Assembly (NCBI RefSeq): GCF_005239225.2
Contig: NC_133297.1
Location: 19,952,147 to 20,016,146, forward strand
DNA: 64,000 nt
Direction: 5' to 3'
From: Populus alba
Taxonomy: Eukaryota; Streptophyta; Magnoliopsida; Malpighiales; Salicaceae
The translations under genes were made by a program, and so were the position numbers. Every line of letters begins with the position of its first letter. Position 1 is the stretch's first letter. Below are positions 21,801 through 30,994 of the stretch, in pieces. The notes below the pieces were generated by a model. It did no database searches. It worked only from the letters and a program-made list of their open reading frames with translations, and was not told the DNA's origin.

Positions 21801-21802
21801 TT

Positions 21803-23364
21803 TTTTAGTACTTAAAAGTGCATTTTTATCAAGGTGTTATATCATCATTTTGCACTTGAAGTATCAATAACTCCTTAACTAAACCATGTTTTTATAATAA
21901 CAAGTCTGATACTATAAGATACCTTTAATTTATGGTAAATGTTCATCATAAATGTAGGCCTATCACATAAATGAAAGGATTGATTGATGAGTTTAAGCAT
22001 TGAAATTGAAAGGACAAAGAGAGAGTCAAACTTAGAAAAGAGATGTTAGTTCAGTCCAAACTGGAACATTGTTTGGTTATTGGGTCATATCTGGAGCTGT
22101 AGATCTTGGATTTAGGTCTGCTCTATATAGATGGAAAGCTAAGACATATGCCTAAAACTTTCATGGGAGTCTAAGATTTAAAAAGGTCATTTTCAAGTCT
22201 AAATTGTAGCAACAAAAGAGAAGTTTGAATCTGTCCTGCAGCCCAGAAAGTATTCAGTGTTCAGCCCATATCTCGAGTTCTAGAGGTCCAAATGACCTCA
22301 AATTTTTTTTTTCTAGAAAGCGAAGACAATTTCCTAGAACTTTCATGAGTGAAGTCTATTCAAATTCTAACGTTATAAATGATGTTTTATTCAGACAAGA
22401 AGATAAGGATTGTCACTAAGTCAAGATGTGGCCACCCACTCAGCAATTAGTCATTAAATGAATAATTTTAAATTTTGGCCTATAAAAGGAGGCATTTGCC
22501 ATGCATTTAGGCATCTTGGTTTTTAGATCAAGATCATGCTTTTTATTTCTTTCTTTATATTTTTGTAATGTTTGAATTTTATTTCATGTTATATTTTCCT
22601 TAATCTCTTGTTTATGCTTTTCATTTCCTTTACTATACTTAAGTTCTTATGTTGTTTATTTATGTTTCTCTTCATCATTATGTTTAGCTAAGTTTATTAT
22701 GTCAAGGTGAAAAGGTTTCACTAATGGTGTTAGAATATGTATAATATAAACTCAACATGGGCTTCAATGTTTATATCCAAGAAAGTTTGTTATTAACATG
22801 TCTTATCTTTTTATCTTATTAATTCTTAATACCATGATTGTTAAATGGTTAATCTAGATTTGTGTTGTATAACACTTGGTACAATAAATGCTTAGCACTT
22901 TTATAGCCAACCTTATGGTATAACCTACACTTGTGCTATGAAAGGAACTTGATTTGTTGTTTACATTTGTTAGCATCATGAATTCCTGACAATATTTAAA
23001 AATTTGGTGTTACTTAAATAAGATAATTAATATGATCATGTTAAAAATTTATAATGAACTATTAAGGATAATTCATCCGATTGGAACCTCCTTTGTGTGT
23101 GGTTTCTAGTTGATTAATAAAAAGAGTTTATATTATATTTATTTTAATACTATTAGTGGATCTCTAACCTTGACATTTGTTTTTATCATTGTTTAATTCT
23201 CACATTAATCTTACATCTCAAAGTCCTCTGTAACTACTTATTATTATTATTATTTATAATTTATATAGTTAATCTCCTCGTGGTTCGACCCCAGTCTTGC
23301 CGCGTTATTTATTACTTTGACACTCCTACACTTAGAAGATGACATCAATTTTTTGGTCGTGTCA
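21803..23364 (+). repeat. 5' LTR of gypsy element A
   Basis: Aligned by eye with the LTRs of B, D and E. It starts TTTTAGTACTTAAAAGTGC (the expected TGATTAGTAC start has decayed) and ends GGTCGTGTCA. A TATAAAA box is at 22481-22487. It contains the shared motifs AATGATGTTTTATTCAGAC and ATTAATAAAAAGAGTTTATA. Confidence 0.8.
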
Positions 23365-23370
23365 AGTTTT

Positions 23371-23388
23371 TGATGTCGTTGCCGGGGA
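23371..23388 (+). other. primer-binding site of element A (mutated)
   Basis: TGATGTCGTTGCCGGGG follows the LTR end after a short spacer. In B and E the site reads TGGCGCCGTTGCCGGGG, which matches the 3' end expected for tRNA-Asp, the primer commonly reported for Athila elements. Confidence 0.65.
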
Positions 23389-23593
23389 GGTAAATTTATG
23401 TACAAATTATAAAGTTTGCTATATTTTTCTTTTTTCACTTTTCTGTTATCTAACTTTTGTTTGTTGTGTTTTGTCTCCTTTTCTTTTTCTTTTTCTTTTC
23501 TTCCTTTTATTCTCTTTTTACACGTGCATGAGAATTTGGTCACGTACATTAAATGATATACTTTGTAGGGTATCCTCATCTTCTTTACAAAAC

Positions 23594-25150
23594 ATGGCCG
23601 AAGAGGATAAGCAGTCGCTTTATAATGAGAATAATGAGAATAATCGGGTTAGAACACTTAAAGACTACATGAATCTAACAAGAACAAGTGCGCGATCATG
23701 TATCATTTTACCTCCTGATGCTTCTCATTTTAATTTTAAGCCAGACATTATTCAACTTTTACCTTCTTTTCATGGATTAGATCTAGAAAATCCATACTTG
23801 TATTTGAGAGAATTTGAGGAAGTTTGTAACACCTGTAATGACTTAAATTGTAGAATGAACACCATCAGATTAAAGCTTTTCCTTTATCATTAAAAGATAA
23901 AGCTAAAACATGGCTGCAAAATCTTAAGTCAGGATCCATTCGTGCTTGGGATGAAATGCAACAATAATTTTTAAAGAATTTTTTTCCGTCTCACAAAACA
24001 AACTATTTCAAAAGACAAATCATCACTTTCACTAAAAAATCAGGAGAAACATTTTACCAATGTTAGGATAGGTATCGAGACTTGCTTAATACTTGCCCTC
24101 ATCATGATTTTGAAACATGGAGATTAGTTTCACATTTTAATGAAGGGTTAACATATATAGATAGACAAATGGTGAAATTGATGTGCAATGGAACTTTTGA
24201 AGATAAAGACCCTAATGAAGCAATGGAGTACCTAGACTTGCTAGCTGAAAATGCTCAAAATTGGGACACTATAGACACTTATGAAGCACCAAGTAAAACT
24301 CAACTTCATACATCTAGTGGAGGAATGTACAAACTTAGGGAAGATCATGACCACCAAGCCAAGTTTGCATCTTTAACTAGAAAAGTCGAGGCACTAGAAT
24401 TACAAAAGAGTGGTCAATTAAAATCTGTTCAAGACATTGTGTGTTAAATCTGTGAAACTAATGAACATTCAATGAATGATTATCTAAATTTGCATTCTTT
24501 CAAGGAATGTCTCCATGAACAAGCCAATGCTTTAAATAGTTTCCAATGGCCAAATCATGATCCATACTCGCAAACATACAACCCTGGTTGGAGAAATCAC
24601 TCAAATTTCAGTTGGAAGAGTGATAATAATAATGCATAAACTTCATAGCCACCATTTCAAGCACACCATAATTTCCAAAATTCTCATGGATATGCACCTT
24701 CTTATGCTCTACCTCCTATAAGAAATCTTGTGGAAACATTGCATGTATTCATTGAAAAGCAAGAGACAATCAACACTCAACTTACTCAAAGCATGACAGA
24801 TTTTAAAGATGCTCTTGCAAAATTCATTTCTGCTCTAAGTTTTCAAGAGAAAGGTAAGTACCACAGCAAAATCCAAAGGGATAATACAATGCAAATGCAA
24901 GTAGTTCCGGAAGCCAACATATGGTTCAAGTCAAATCAGTCATCACTCTTCATAGCGATAAGGTTATTGAAAAACCCACTCTTGAACCTTGTGAGAAAGA
25001 TGATGAGTCAATCTCTAAGGGTAAGGAAGGGGTTGAATTTGAACATTGCAAAGAAAAGATCGATTCCCTGCCAGCACTTCCATTTCCGCATGCCATAACC
25101 AAACAAAGGGAAGTCAGTCACGATTCTAAAATCTTTGAAACTTTCAAACA
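23594..25150 (+). pseudogene. gag of gypsy element A
   Basis: Starts MAEEDKQSLYNENNENN at 23594, like the gag of element B. The core block FHGLDLENPYLYLREFEEVC is conserved. A small deletion shifts the frame at about 23880. TAA or TAG codons appear at 23967 and 24064 where B has sense codons. The frame picks up again at 24082-24447 (YIDRQMVKLMCNGTFEDKDPNEAMEY) and 24730-25098. Near 25150 gag joins directly to the RNase H tail (KGTKNVVADHLSKL), so protease and reverse transcriptase have been lost. Gag would package the element RNA; this copy cannot make a full protein. Confidence 0.85.
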
Positions 25151-25602
25151 GGAAGAAATCAAGGATGAAAAAGGCACCAAAAATGTTGTTGCGGATCATT
25201 TGTCAAAATTGACAATAGATTCGACATACGACATCACACCAATCGATGATTACTTTCCTGATGAATCTTTACTTTCTCTTCGTTCAAAAAAATATCAATT
25301 TTCTTACTTCAGGATTTTTGCCAGCTCATTTGGATAACCAAGACAAAAGAAAGTTTTTGAGTGATGCCAAAACTTTTATTGGGATGACCCTTACTTATTC
25401 AAATATTGTCTTAATCAAATATTTCAAGGATGTATTCTAGACAATAAGGTAAGTAGTGTTATTAAATTTTATCACTCTAAGGCATGTGAGGATCATTTCT
25501 TATAAAAAAACGACTGCAAAAATCTTACAAAGTGGATTTTACTGACCCACCATGTTCAAGGACTCACATGCATTCTGAAAAACCTATGAAAATTGTTAAA
25601 AT
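25150..25602 (+). pseudogene. RNase H tail and integrase start of element A
   Basis: After KGTKNVVADHLSKL come DDYFPDESLLSL, then a broken stretch with LPAHLDNQDKRKFLSDA and [14 protein letters not shown] in shifted frames. Next is the zinc-binding start of integrase (HSKACEDHF and FKDSHAF-KTYENC). At about 25615 the frame leaves integrase and enters the extra ORF, so the DDE core is deleted. Confidence 0.75.
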
Positions 25603-25614
25603 GTGGGATTTATT

Positions 25615-25840
25615 TCAAAACATAAAGAGTCTTTAGATAATCTTCTATTCACTCTTAAGTCTCATCATAGTGGAGATGTGAATCGTGCAATTCATGATTT
25701 ATGGCCCAATTTTCATAAAGAACATGCTAATCATAGTCTTGGGTATCTGACTAAAAAAAGACCATGTTTGTTAGTTTTTAAGAAAACTAGATGGGAAGCC
25801 TATCCCCGACCCATACTCGTGTTTAAGCCGTTCTTGGACA
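25615..25840 (+). pseudogene. extra ORF (ORFx) remnant in element A
   Basis: Translation KESLDNLLFTLKSHHSGDVN, then RAIHDLWPNFHKEHANHSLGYLTKK, matches the second half of the 192-residue ORF of element B (39462-40040). The first half, including the cysteine cluster, is lost with the integrase core. See the B copy for what can be said of function: none is known to me. Confidence 0.8.
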
Positions 25841-25983
25841 TAAAACCAAGGGAAGATGTGAGCCATAATCATAACTACATGTACATACACATGCTTTAAA
25901 AAAAACAAAACAAAGGGAAGAAAGAGAGAGAAACTCCAGCTAGCTTCCATATAGGTGATATGATTGCATTTTCTTTTTCTTAT

Positions 25984-25990
25984 CTATAAA
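25984..25990 (+). promoter_or_regulatory. TATA-like box upstream of the LOG copy in A
   Basis: CTATAAA lies 67-73 bp before the LOG start codon, followed by a CT-rich leader. The same box and much of the surrounding sequence (CATATAGGTG, ATGATTGCATTTTC) are kept in element B. Confidence 0.4.
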
Positions 25991-26056
25991 ACCTTCTTCT
26001 TCTTCCTTTCATTTCAACTCAACCCATACATTCTACAACCATAGACAGGTCTTGAA

Positions 26057-26708
26057 ATGGTAGGATCCTCAGCTATTAAAATAAAAAATATTTGTGTTTT
26101 TTGTGGATCTAGTCCTAGGAAAGAAAAAGAGTTTATAGAATTCGCAAATCATCTTGGTCAGATACTAGCTGAGAGAAAGATTGAGTTAGTATATGGGGGA
26201 GGAAGCTTGGGTTAATGGGGAGTGTGTCAACAGTTGCATTCTTAGGAGGAAGTCAAGTTTTGGGGGTCGTCCCCAAAGCTTTAGCAAAAGGGGACATCAT
26301 TGGAAAAATAATTGGAGAAGAACTACAGGTCTCCACAATGTCTGATCGAATGAATACAATGTTTAAACACAATGATGCCTTCATTGCCTTACCAGGTGGT
26401 CTGGGCACATTAAAAGATATATTTCATATTTCCTTTTGGGCCCAACTGCACATTCACCATAAACCTATAAGTTTGCTAAATGTTAATGGTTTTTATGATA
26501 ATTTATTGTCTTTTCTTGATCAAGCTGTGGAACAGGAATTTCTAACATCTTCGGCATGATAAATCATAATCTCTACTGCTACTGCTGAACAATTGATTGA
26601 CCAACTACAATCTTTCATCCCTGTAATTGATCCCTCTATGAGTCGCATAAATTGGTCAACTAAGGAAAGCCGTAAAAAGCTTAGATTGGATTTGAGTCTT
26701 CATTTGTG
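26057..26708 (+). pseudogene. broken LOG-like cytokinin riboside monophosphate phosphoribohydrolase in A
   Basis: Starts MVGSSAIKIKNICVFCGSS and matches the intact copy in element B over its whole length. Compared with B, one base is lost in the GGGSLG block near 26207, which shifts the frame and gives an immediate stop. From 26215 the frame reads on as VSTVAFLGGSQVLGVVPKAL to FLTSSA, where two adjacent arginine codons have become TGA and TAA (about 26557-26562). The catalytic motif reads PGGLGTLKD instead of PGGLGTLEE, so the motif's last glutamate is changed as well. The cysteine of ICVFCGSS, usual in LOG proteins, is kept here but is glycine in B. Clearly dead. Confidence 0.9.
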
Positions 26709-27097
26709 AAACCTTGTGTCTTTTAGTTTTATTAATAGCTTATTATTTTGTTTTGTTATTTCTTATATTTGTTTAAGTGTGTTTCAGGTTTATCATTGTT
26801 CGTTGTTTCAGGTGATGTCTTCTATACTCTATCTTTCTGCCCTAGAACATTAAGGACAATGTCTTGTTTTGGTTGGGGGGGGGGAGGGTAGTAGATGACA
26901 TTAAAAAAAAAACTAACTAACTGCTTTTGTTTTTAATAAAACCATTTAACAAAACTGTTATTACTAGGATGATAGAGTAAGGGAGAATTTTATTTACTCT
27001 TGAGATGCATCTTAGTAAACATTTTCCAATGGTTATTTGCAATATTCATAACAAGGTCTATCACATTCTTCTCTTGAAATATTCAGGTTTACAAACT
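26709..27097 (+). other. 3' untranslated part of element A
   Basis: Matches the minus strand of 38190-38550 in element B. It includes the phrase TTAAGGACAATGTCTTG and a G tract (about 26872-26886), a feature often seen near the 3' end of Athila-type elements. The match to B stops at 27097 with Copia element C. Confidence 0.7.
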
Positions 27098-27300
27098 CTC
27101 GTATTAGTATTAATTGATTTTATTATAGAATAGGATTCTAATATAGGATGTTGTAATCATTACAATTACTCATGTATCTATCAGAATAGGATTCTAATAT
27201 AGGATGTTGTAATCATTATAGTTATTGCAATGTTCTGCTGCCTCTATATAAATAGGAAGGTTGGCTAAGGCACAACCCAACACATTCCATTATTCTCAAC
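27098..27300 (+). repeat. 5' LTR of Copia element C
   Basis: Short LTR ending ATTATTCTCA. It contains an internal duplication of about 37 bp (AGAATAGGATTCTAATATAG..., at 27128 and 27183) and a TATATAAATA box near 27243. The left end is placed where the match of element A to element B stops. Confidence 0.65.
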
Positions 27301-27301
27301 T

Positions 27302-27313
27302 TGGTATCAGAGC
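27302..27313 (+). other. primer-binding site (initiator tRNA-Met)
   Basis: TGGTATCAGAGC directly after the LTR is the standard plant copia primer-binding site, complementary to the 3' end of initiator tRNA-Met. Confidence 0.9.
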
Positions 27314-27362
27314 CACAAAACCCTAAAATAAATTAAACCTACTTTTCTCATAACCTTCTTCA

Positions 27363-28556
27363 ATGGAACAACCACCACATACATCTTCAAATTCTGCAGC
27401 ACCAGCAGTCCAGCTTTCTTCTTCTCCGACAGTGCACCCCTCTTCTCTTGCAGCGCCTCCTCTGCTTTCCTTTGCTGCGTCACCGCTTGGATTCTCCTCT
27501 ACCATGGCTGGTGAACGCCTCCTTTTGCAGCCCACGTCTGCTGCCTCTACTGCCGCAAGCATTATCTCCCTTTCTCACACTCATCAAGTCACCTCCCTCA
27601 AATTAACAAACACCAATTATTTATATTGGCGTATGCAGATGCTGCCTTATCTCCTAGGCCAAAGAGTTTTTGGTTTTGTTGATGGCTCCAACACATGTCC
27701 ATCAACACATGTTCTTGCCCATGATGGTATCTCTCTTCAGGAAAATCCGCTTTTTCAAACCTGGAAACAACAGGACCAACTCATTCTAAGTGCTCTTCTT
27801 TCCTGCCTATCTATGGAAGTTTTGAATCTTGTTGTTGGCTGTCAAAGTTCTTGTTCAGGTTGGGGCACTTTTGAGCGAGCTCTTGCTTCCACCTCCAACT
27901 CTCGTATTATGCAACTTCACGGCTCTCTTCAGGATCTTCGACAGGATGATGAATCAGTAACTCAATTCATGCAAAAAGCGAAGGCCTTATTTGATGAATT
28001 GGCTGCTGCTGGTCGGCCAGGTTCGCTTGAAGATTTAAATTTATATGTGTTTTGTGGTCTTCGGGGAGAGTTTAAAGACTTAGTTACTAGTCTTATTACC
28101 AATGTTGAACCTTTATCATATGCAGATCTTCACAGCCATCTCCTCAAACATGAATTTCTTCACAAATCTTCTGCTGCCATACATGCTCCTCTGCTGCCCA
28201 CACCCAACATTCCATCTCTGCACTTGTTGCGTAGCGCCAGACTTTTGGCAATTCTGGCCGCAGTAGGGGCCACTTCAACGGTGGCTAGCGTCCCAACCAG
28301 TCCAACATCAGAGGCAACCAATTTGCTGGCTCCAGACCTGATCACCGCAGCTTCCAAAACTCCTCCTTCGGTGACAATAGGCAAGGCTCTTGGCAGCGCA
28401 ATAGGGGGCAGAATCCACGCTGCCAACTATGTCAGAATTTCGGCCATACAGCTCCCCATTGCCCTCAATTCCAGCAGCGAGGTTATGTCCAACAACCTAC
28501 TGCCAACCTGGTGCAGCCTAATCTCTCCTCAACCGGTTCTATTGATTGGTTTCTAG
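27363..28556 (+). pseudogene. Copia gag of element C
   Basis: Starts MEQPPHTSSNSAAPAVQLSS at 27363, 50 bp after the primer site. The Ale-type gag block follows: VTSLKLTNTNYLYWRMQMLP and later the ASTSNSRIMQLHGSLQDLRQ block. The zinc-knuckle part after residue 260 is read in another frame: the translation becomes low-complexity and the frame shifts before protease. The long open frame to 28556 is therefore partly out of register. The protein would form the particle core. Confidence 0.8.
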
Positions 28557-29290
28557 ATACCGGTGCCAATCAACACGTCACACCTGATCTTGCCACCTTG
28601 ATCGCTTCAGAACCGTATCTTGGTAATGATAATTTGCATGTTGGTGATGGTAAGGGCCTTCCTATATCTCATCTTGGTCATACAAAAATATATATAAACC
28701 ACATCGTTCTTTCACCTTATCTAATGTTCTTCATGTTCCTGCAATCACGAAACCTCTGCTCTTTGTTCAGAAATTTTATCTTGATAATAATGTTTATTTT
28801 GAATTTCACCCTCGTGTGTTTTATGTCAAGGATTTCAACACCCATGAAGTCCTTCTCTCAGGTCAGAGTAAAGATGGTCTCTATGCCCTGACCAAGTCTT
28901 CCGTCACGTCAGTTCCTCAAGCTTATTGATCTCCCTGCACTTCTGCTTCTGCCGATTTATGGCATCGTCGACTAGGTCATCCTACTTCACGTATTTTTCA
29001 ATTGTTAATCTCGAAAAATAAGATCATTTGTAACAACAAACGTCTTAATTTTCAATGTCAAAGTTGTCCTTTAGGAAAATCATCGCGTTTGTTTTTAGGA
29101 CCTACGGGTCACAAAACTTCTGCTCCACTTGAATTAATTTTTAGTGATGTATGGGGCCCTACTCCTTTTTTTTCTTCAGATGGCTATCGTTATTTTGTTA
29201 TCTTTGTTGATGCTTATACTAAATATGTATGGTATTATCCTCTCGTTGCCAAGTCTGATGTTTACTCTGTTTTTCATCAATTTTAGACTC
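28511..29290 (+). pseudogene. Copia protease and integrase N-terminal part of element C
   Basis: 28511-28690 reads GSIDWFLDTGANQHVTPDL; DTGA is the protease active site and is intact. After frameshifts, 28950-29286 reads LWHRRLGHPTSRIFQLLI, with CQSCPLGKSSRL, the HHCC pre-integrase block. It is followed by DVWGPTPFFSSDGYRYFVIF with the first catalytic aspartate region. A TAG at 29284 stops the frame. Confidence 0.85.
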
Positions 29291-30565
29291 TTGTCGAACG
29301 TCAATTTTCATTAAAAATAAAATCTGTTCAAACTGACTGGGGCAATGAATACCAAAAACTATCCATATTTTTTTCAAACCATTGGTATTCATCATCGTCT
29401 GATTTGTCCCCACACTCATGAACAAAATGGAACAGTAGAGCGTCGTCATAGGCATATTGTGGAAACAGGTCTTACTCTTTTAGGGCAATGTAAAGCACCT
29501 TTTCGATTTTGGAATTATGCTTTTGAAACCTCTGTTTATCTTATAAATCGCATGCCTATTCCTATTCTTGCCCATCGCTCTCCGTTTGATTGTTTATTTC
29601 AACGGTCTCCTGATTATTATTTTTTGCGTACCTTTGGGTGTCTCTCTTTTCCTTTTCTGCGTCCATATAATAATCATAAATTGGATTTTTGTTCCTCTCC
29701 ATGTGTGTTTTTTAGATATAGTTCCTCGCATCTTGGTTATCGATGTCTTGACATTGCATCTCACCGTATTTATATTTCTCGTCATGTCCGCTTCCATGAA
29801 CATGTGTTTCCATTTGATAATTCTGAACAGATTGCAAAGATCTCAACCACAACCCCCACCCCACCCGCTACTGTCACCCTCCCAAATTTGCTAAACCACC
29901 CACCGCCACCCACTTTCACTAGCCACCCAAACAACCTACAACACTCCACTTTGCCACTCCAAACAGCCACCCGACCACAGCCTCCACCCATCCCTTGGCC
30001 ATCATCCCATGCTTGTTTATCTAACCCTTATGATGCAGGTTCAGATCATCAATTGGTCTCCTCTCCTCATGGTCTTGGGGCACTTTCTAGTCCCTCCTCT
30101 GCTTCGCCCTCGCTGGCCAGCACTCCTGCAGCTTCAGTCTCTACTTCCAGCCCCTCCTCTGCTGACAGTCCTGTGCTTAAGGCTGCTTCTTTATCATCCT
30201 CTCCCGCTGGTCTGCAACTTATGGTTGATTTGTCTTCTTATCAGCTGCCACAAGTCTCCTCGCTACAACCATCTTCCCCTGCGTCTCCACCAGCACACAG
30301 CAGACATCCTATGACTCTTAGACCGCAGCAGCCGAAGACAGCTAATCTAGTTGCTTCCGCTACCGCTACTTCTACCTCCACATGGGTACTGTATTCTCCC
30401 TCTTCTGAGCCTTTTTCATTCTCTGATGCTGACCGGTATGCAGTTTGGCATAATGCTATGTGTGATGGTAGTATTGAGCGCTATAAAGCGCACCTTGTTG
30501 CTAGAGGTTTTACCCAACAGGAAGGTATTGATTATTCTGAAACCTTCAGTCCAGTTATTAAGTAG
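29290..30565 (+). pseudogene. Copia integrase C-terminal part of element C
   Basis: From 29320 the frame reads [10 protein letters not shown] (second catalytic aspartate), and from 29345 a 406-codon open stretch includes [20 protein letters not shown] (third catalytic residue region). Then come [19 protein letters not shown] text and FSGYRCLD-type text, and a long proline/serine-rich spacer. The end ([20 protein letters not shown]) is the start of reverse transcriptase. An internal deletion removed about 35 residues between WHNAM and DGSIERYK, judged against the copy at 61887-62360. TAG at 30563 ends the frame. Confidence 0.85.
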
Positions 30566-30985
30566 GCCACTGTCCGATTGGTTCTCTCTATCGCGGTTTC
30601 GCGAAGTTGGAAGATTCATCAGCTTGATATTCATAATGCCTTCCTCAATGGTGTTCTTACTGAAGAGGTCTACATGAAACGACCTCCAGGTTTCGTTGAC
30701 TCTTCTCTTCCATCTCATGTGTGCAAATTGCACAAATCATTGTATGGTTTGAAACAGGCACCGAGAGCATGGTACACTCGTCTAAGTGATTTTTTGCTCT
30801 CCATCGGTTTCCAAGCTTCCAAGGTTGACACCTCCCTGTTTATCTTATTTGATGGTACTAATATCTTTTATCTCCTGGTGTATGTTGATGATATTCTGCT
30901 CACGGGTAGCAACTCTGCTATGCTCCATCACCTTATACAGTTACTCAGCTTTGAGTTCAAGCTTCGTGACTTAGGTCCTCTGATT
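30566..30985 (+). pseudogene. Copia reverse transcriptase of element C, truncated
   Basis: Open stretch with [40 protein letters not shown] and LVYVDDILLTGS. The YVDD catalytic motif is intact. The text ends at FKLRDLGPL, where Copia should continue with HYFLGIEV; instead it runs into LINE sequence. It would copy RNA into DNA; this copy lacks the thumb and RNase H. Confidence 0.9.
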
Positions 30986-30994
30986 TATATGGCA

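Larger units (their letters stand above)
20238..21802 (-). mobile_element. TNT1-like Copia, fragment 2 (gag to integrase)
   Basis: 20238-20740 matches 15945-16440 of fragment 1 (integrase) closely, 20750-21010 matches the protease, and 21060-21300 contains a gag zinc knuckle. 21362-21800 is gag. The right end is cut by the LTR of gypsy element A at 21803. The left end stops abruptly inside integrase. Confidence 0.8.
21803..27097 (+). mobile_element. Athila-like gypsy element A, deleted, carrying a broken LOG copy
   Basis: 5' LTR 21803-23364, primer-binding site, gag (23594-25150), then internal deletions: gag joins directly to the end of RNase H near 25150 and integrase joins to the extra ORF near 25615. 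The LOG-like copy follows at 26057-26708, and then 3' untranslated sequence with a G tract. The element is cut at 27097 by Copia element C, and its 3' LTR is not seen. The order equals that of element B. Confidence 0.85.
27098..30985 (+). mobile_element. Ale/Retrofit-like Copia element C
   Basis: 5' LTR (about 27098-27300), tRNA-Met-type primer-binding site, gag, protease, integrase and reverse transcriptase on the plus strand, in the copia order. It inserted in the 3' part of gypsy element A. Similarity to Copia ends near 30985 in the reverse transcriptase, where LINE sequence begins; RNase H and the 3' LTR are not found. It is the same family as 60614-63835. Confidence 0.85.

Noticed and set aside
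23250..23579. 109-codon minus-strand ORF over the LTR end of element A
   Set aside because: Runs through LTR, primer site and leader in the antisense direction; Lys-rich by composition.
27323..27562. 79-codon minus-strand ORF
   Set aside because: Shadow of the Copia gag start on the plus strand.
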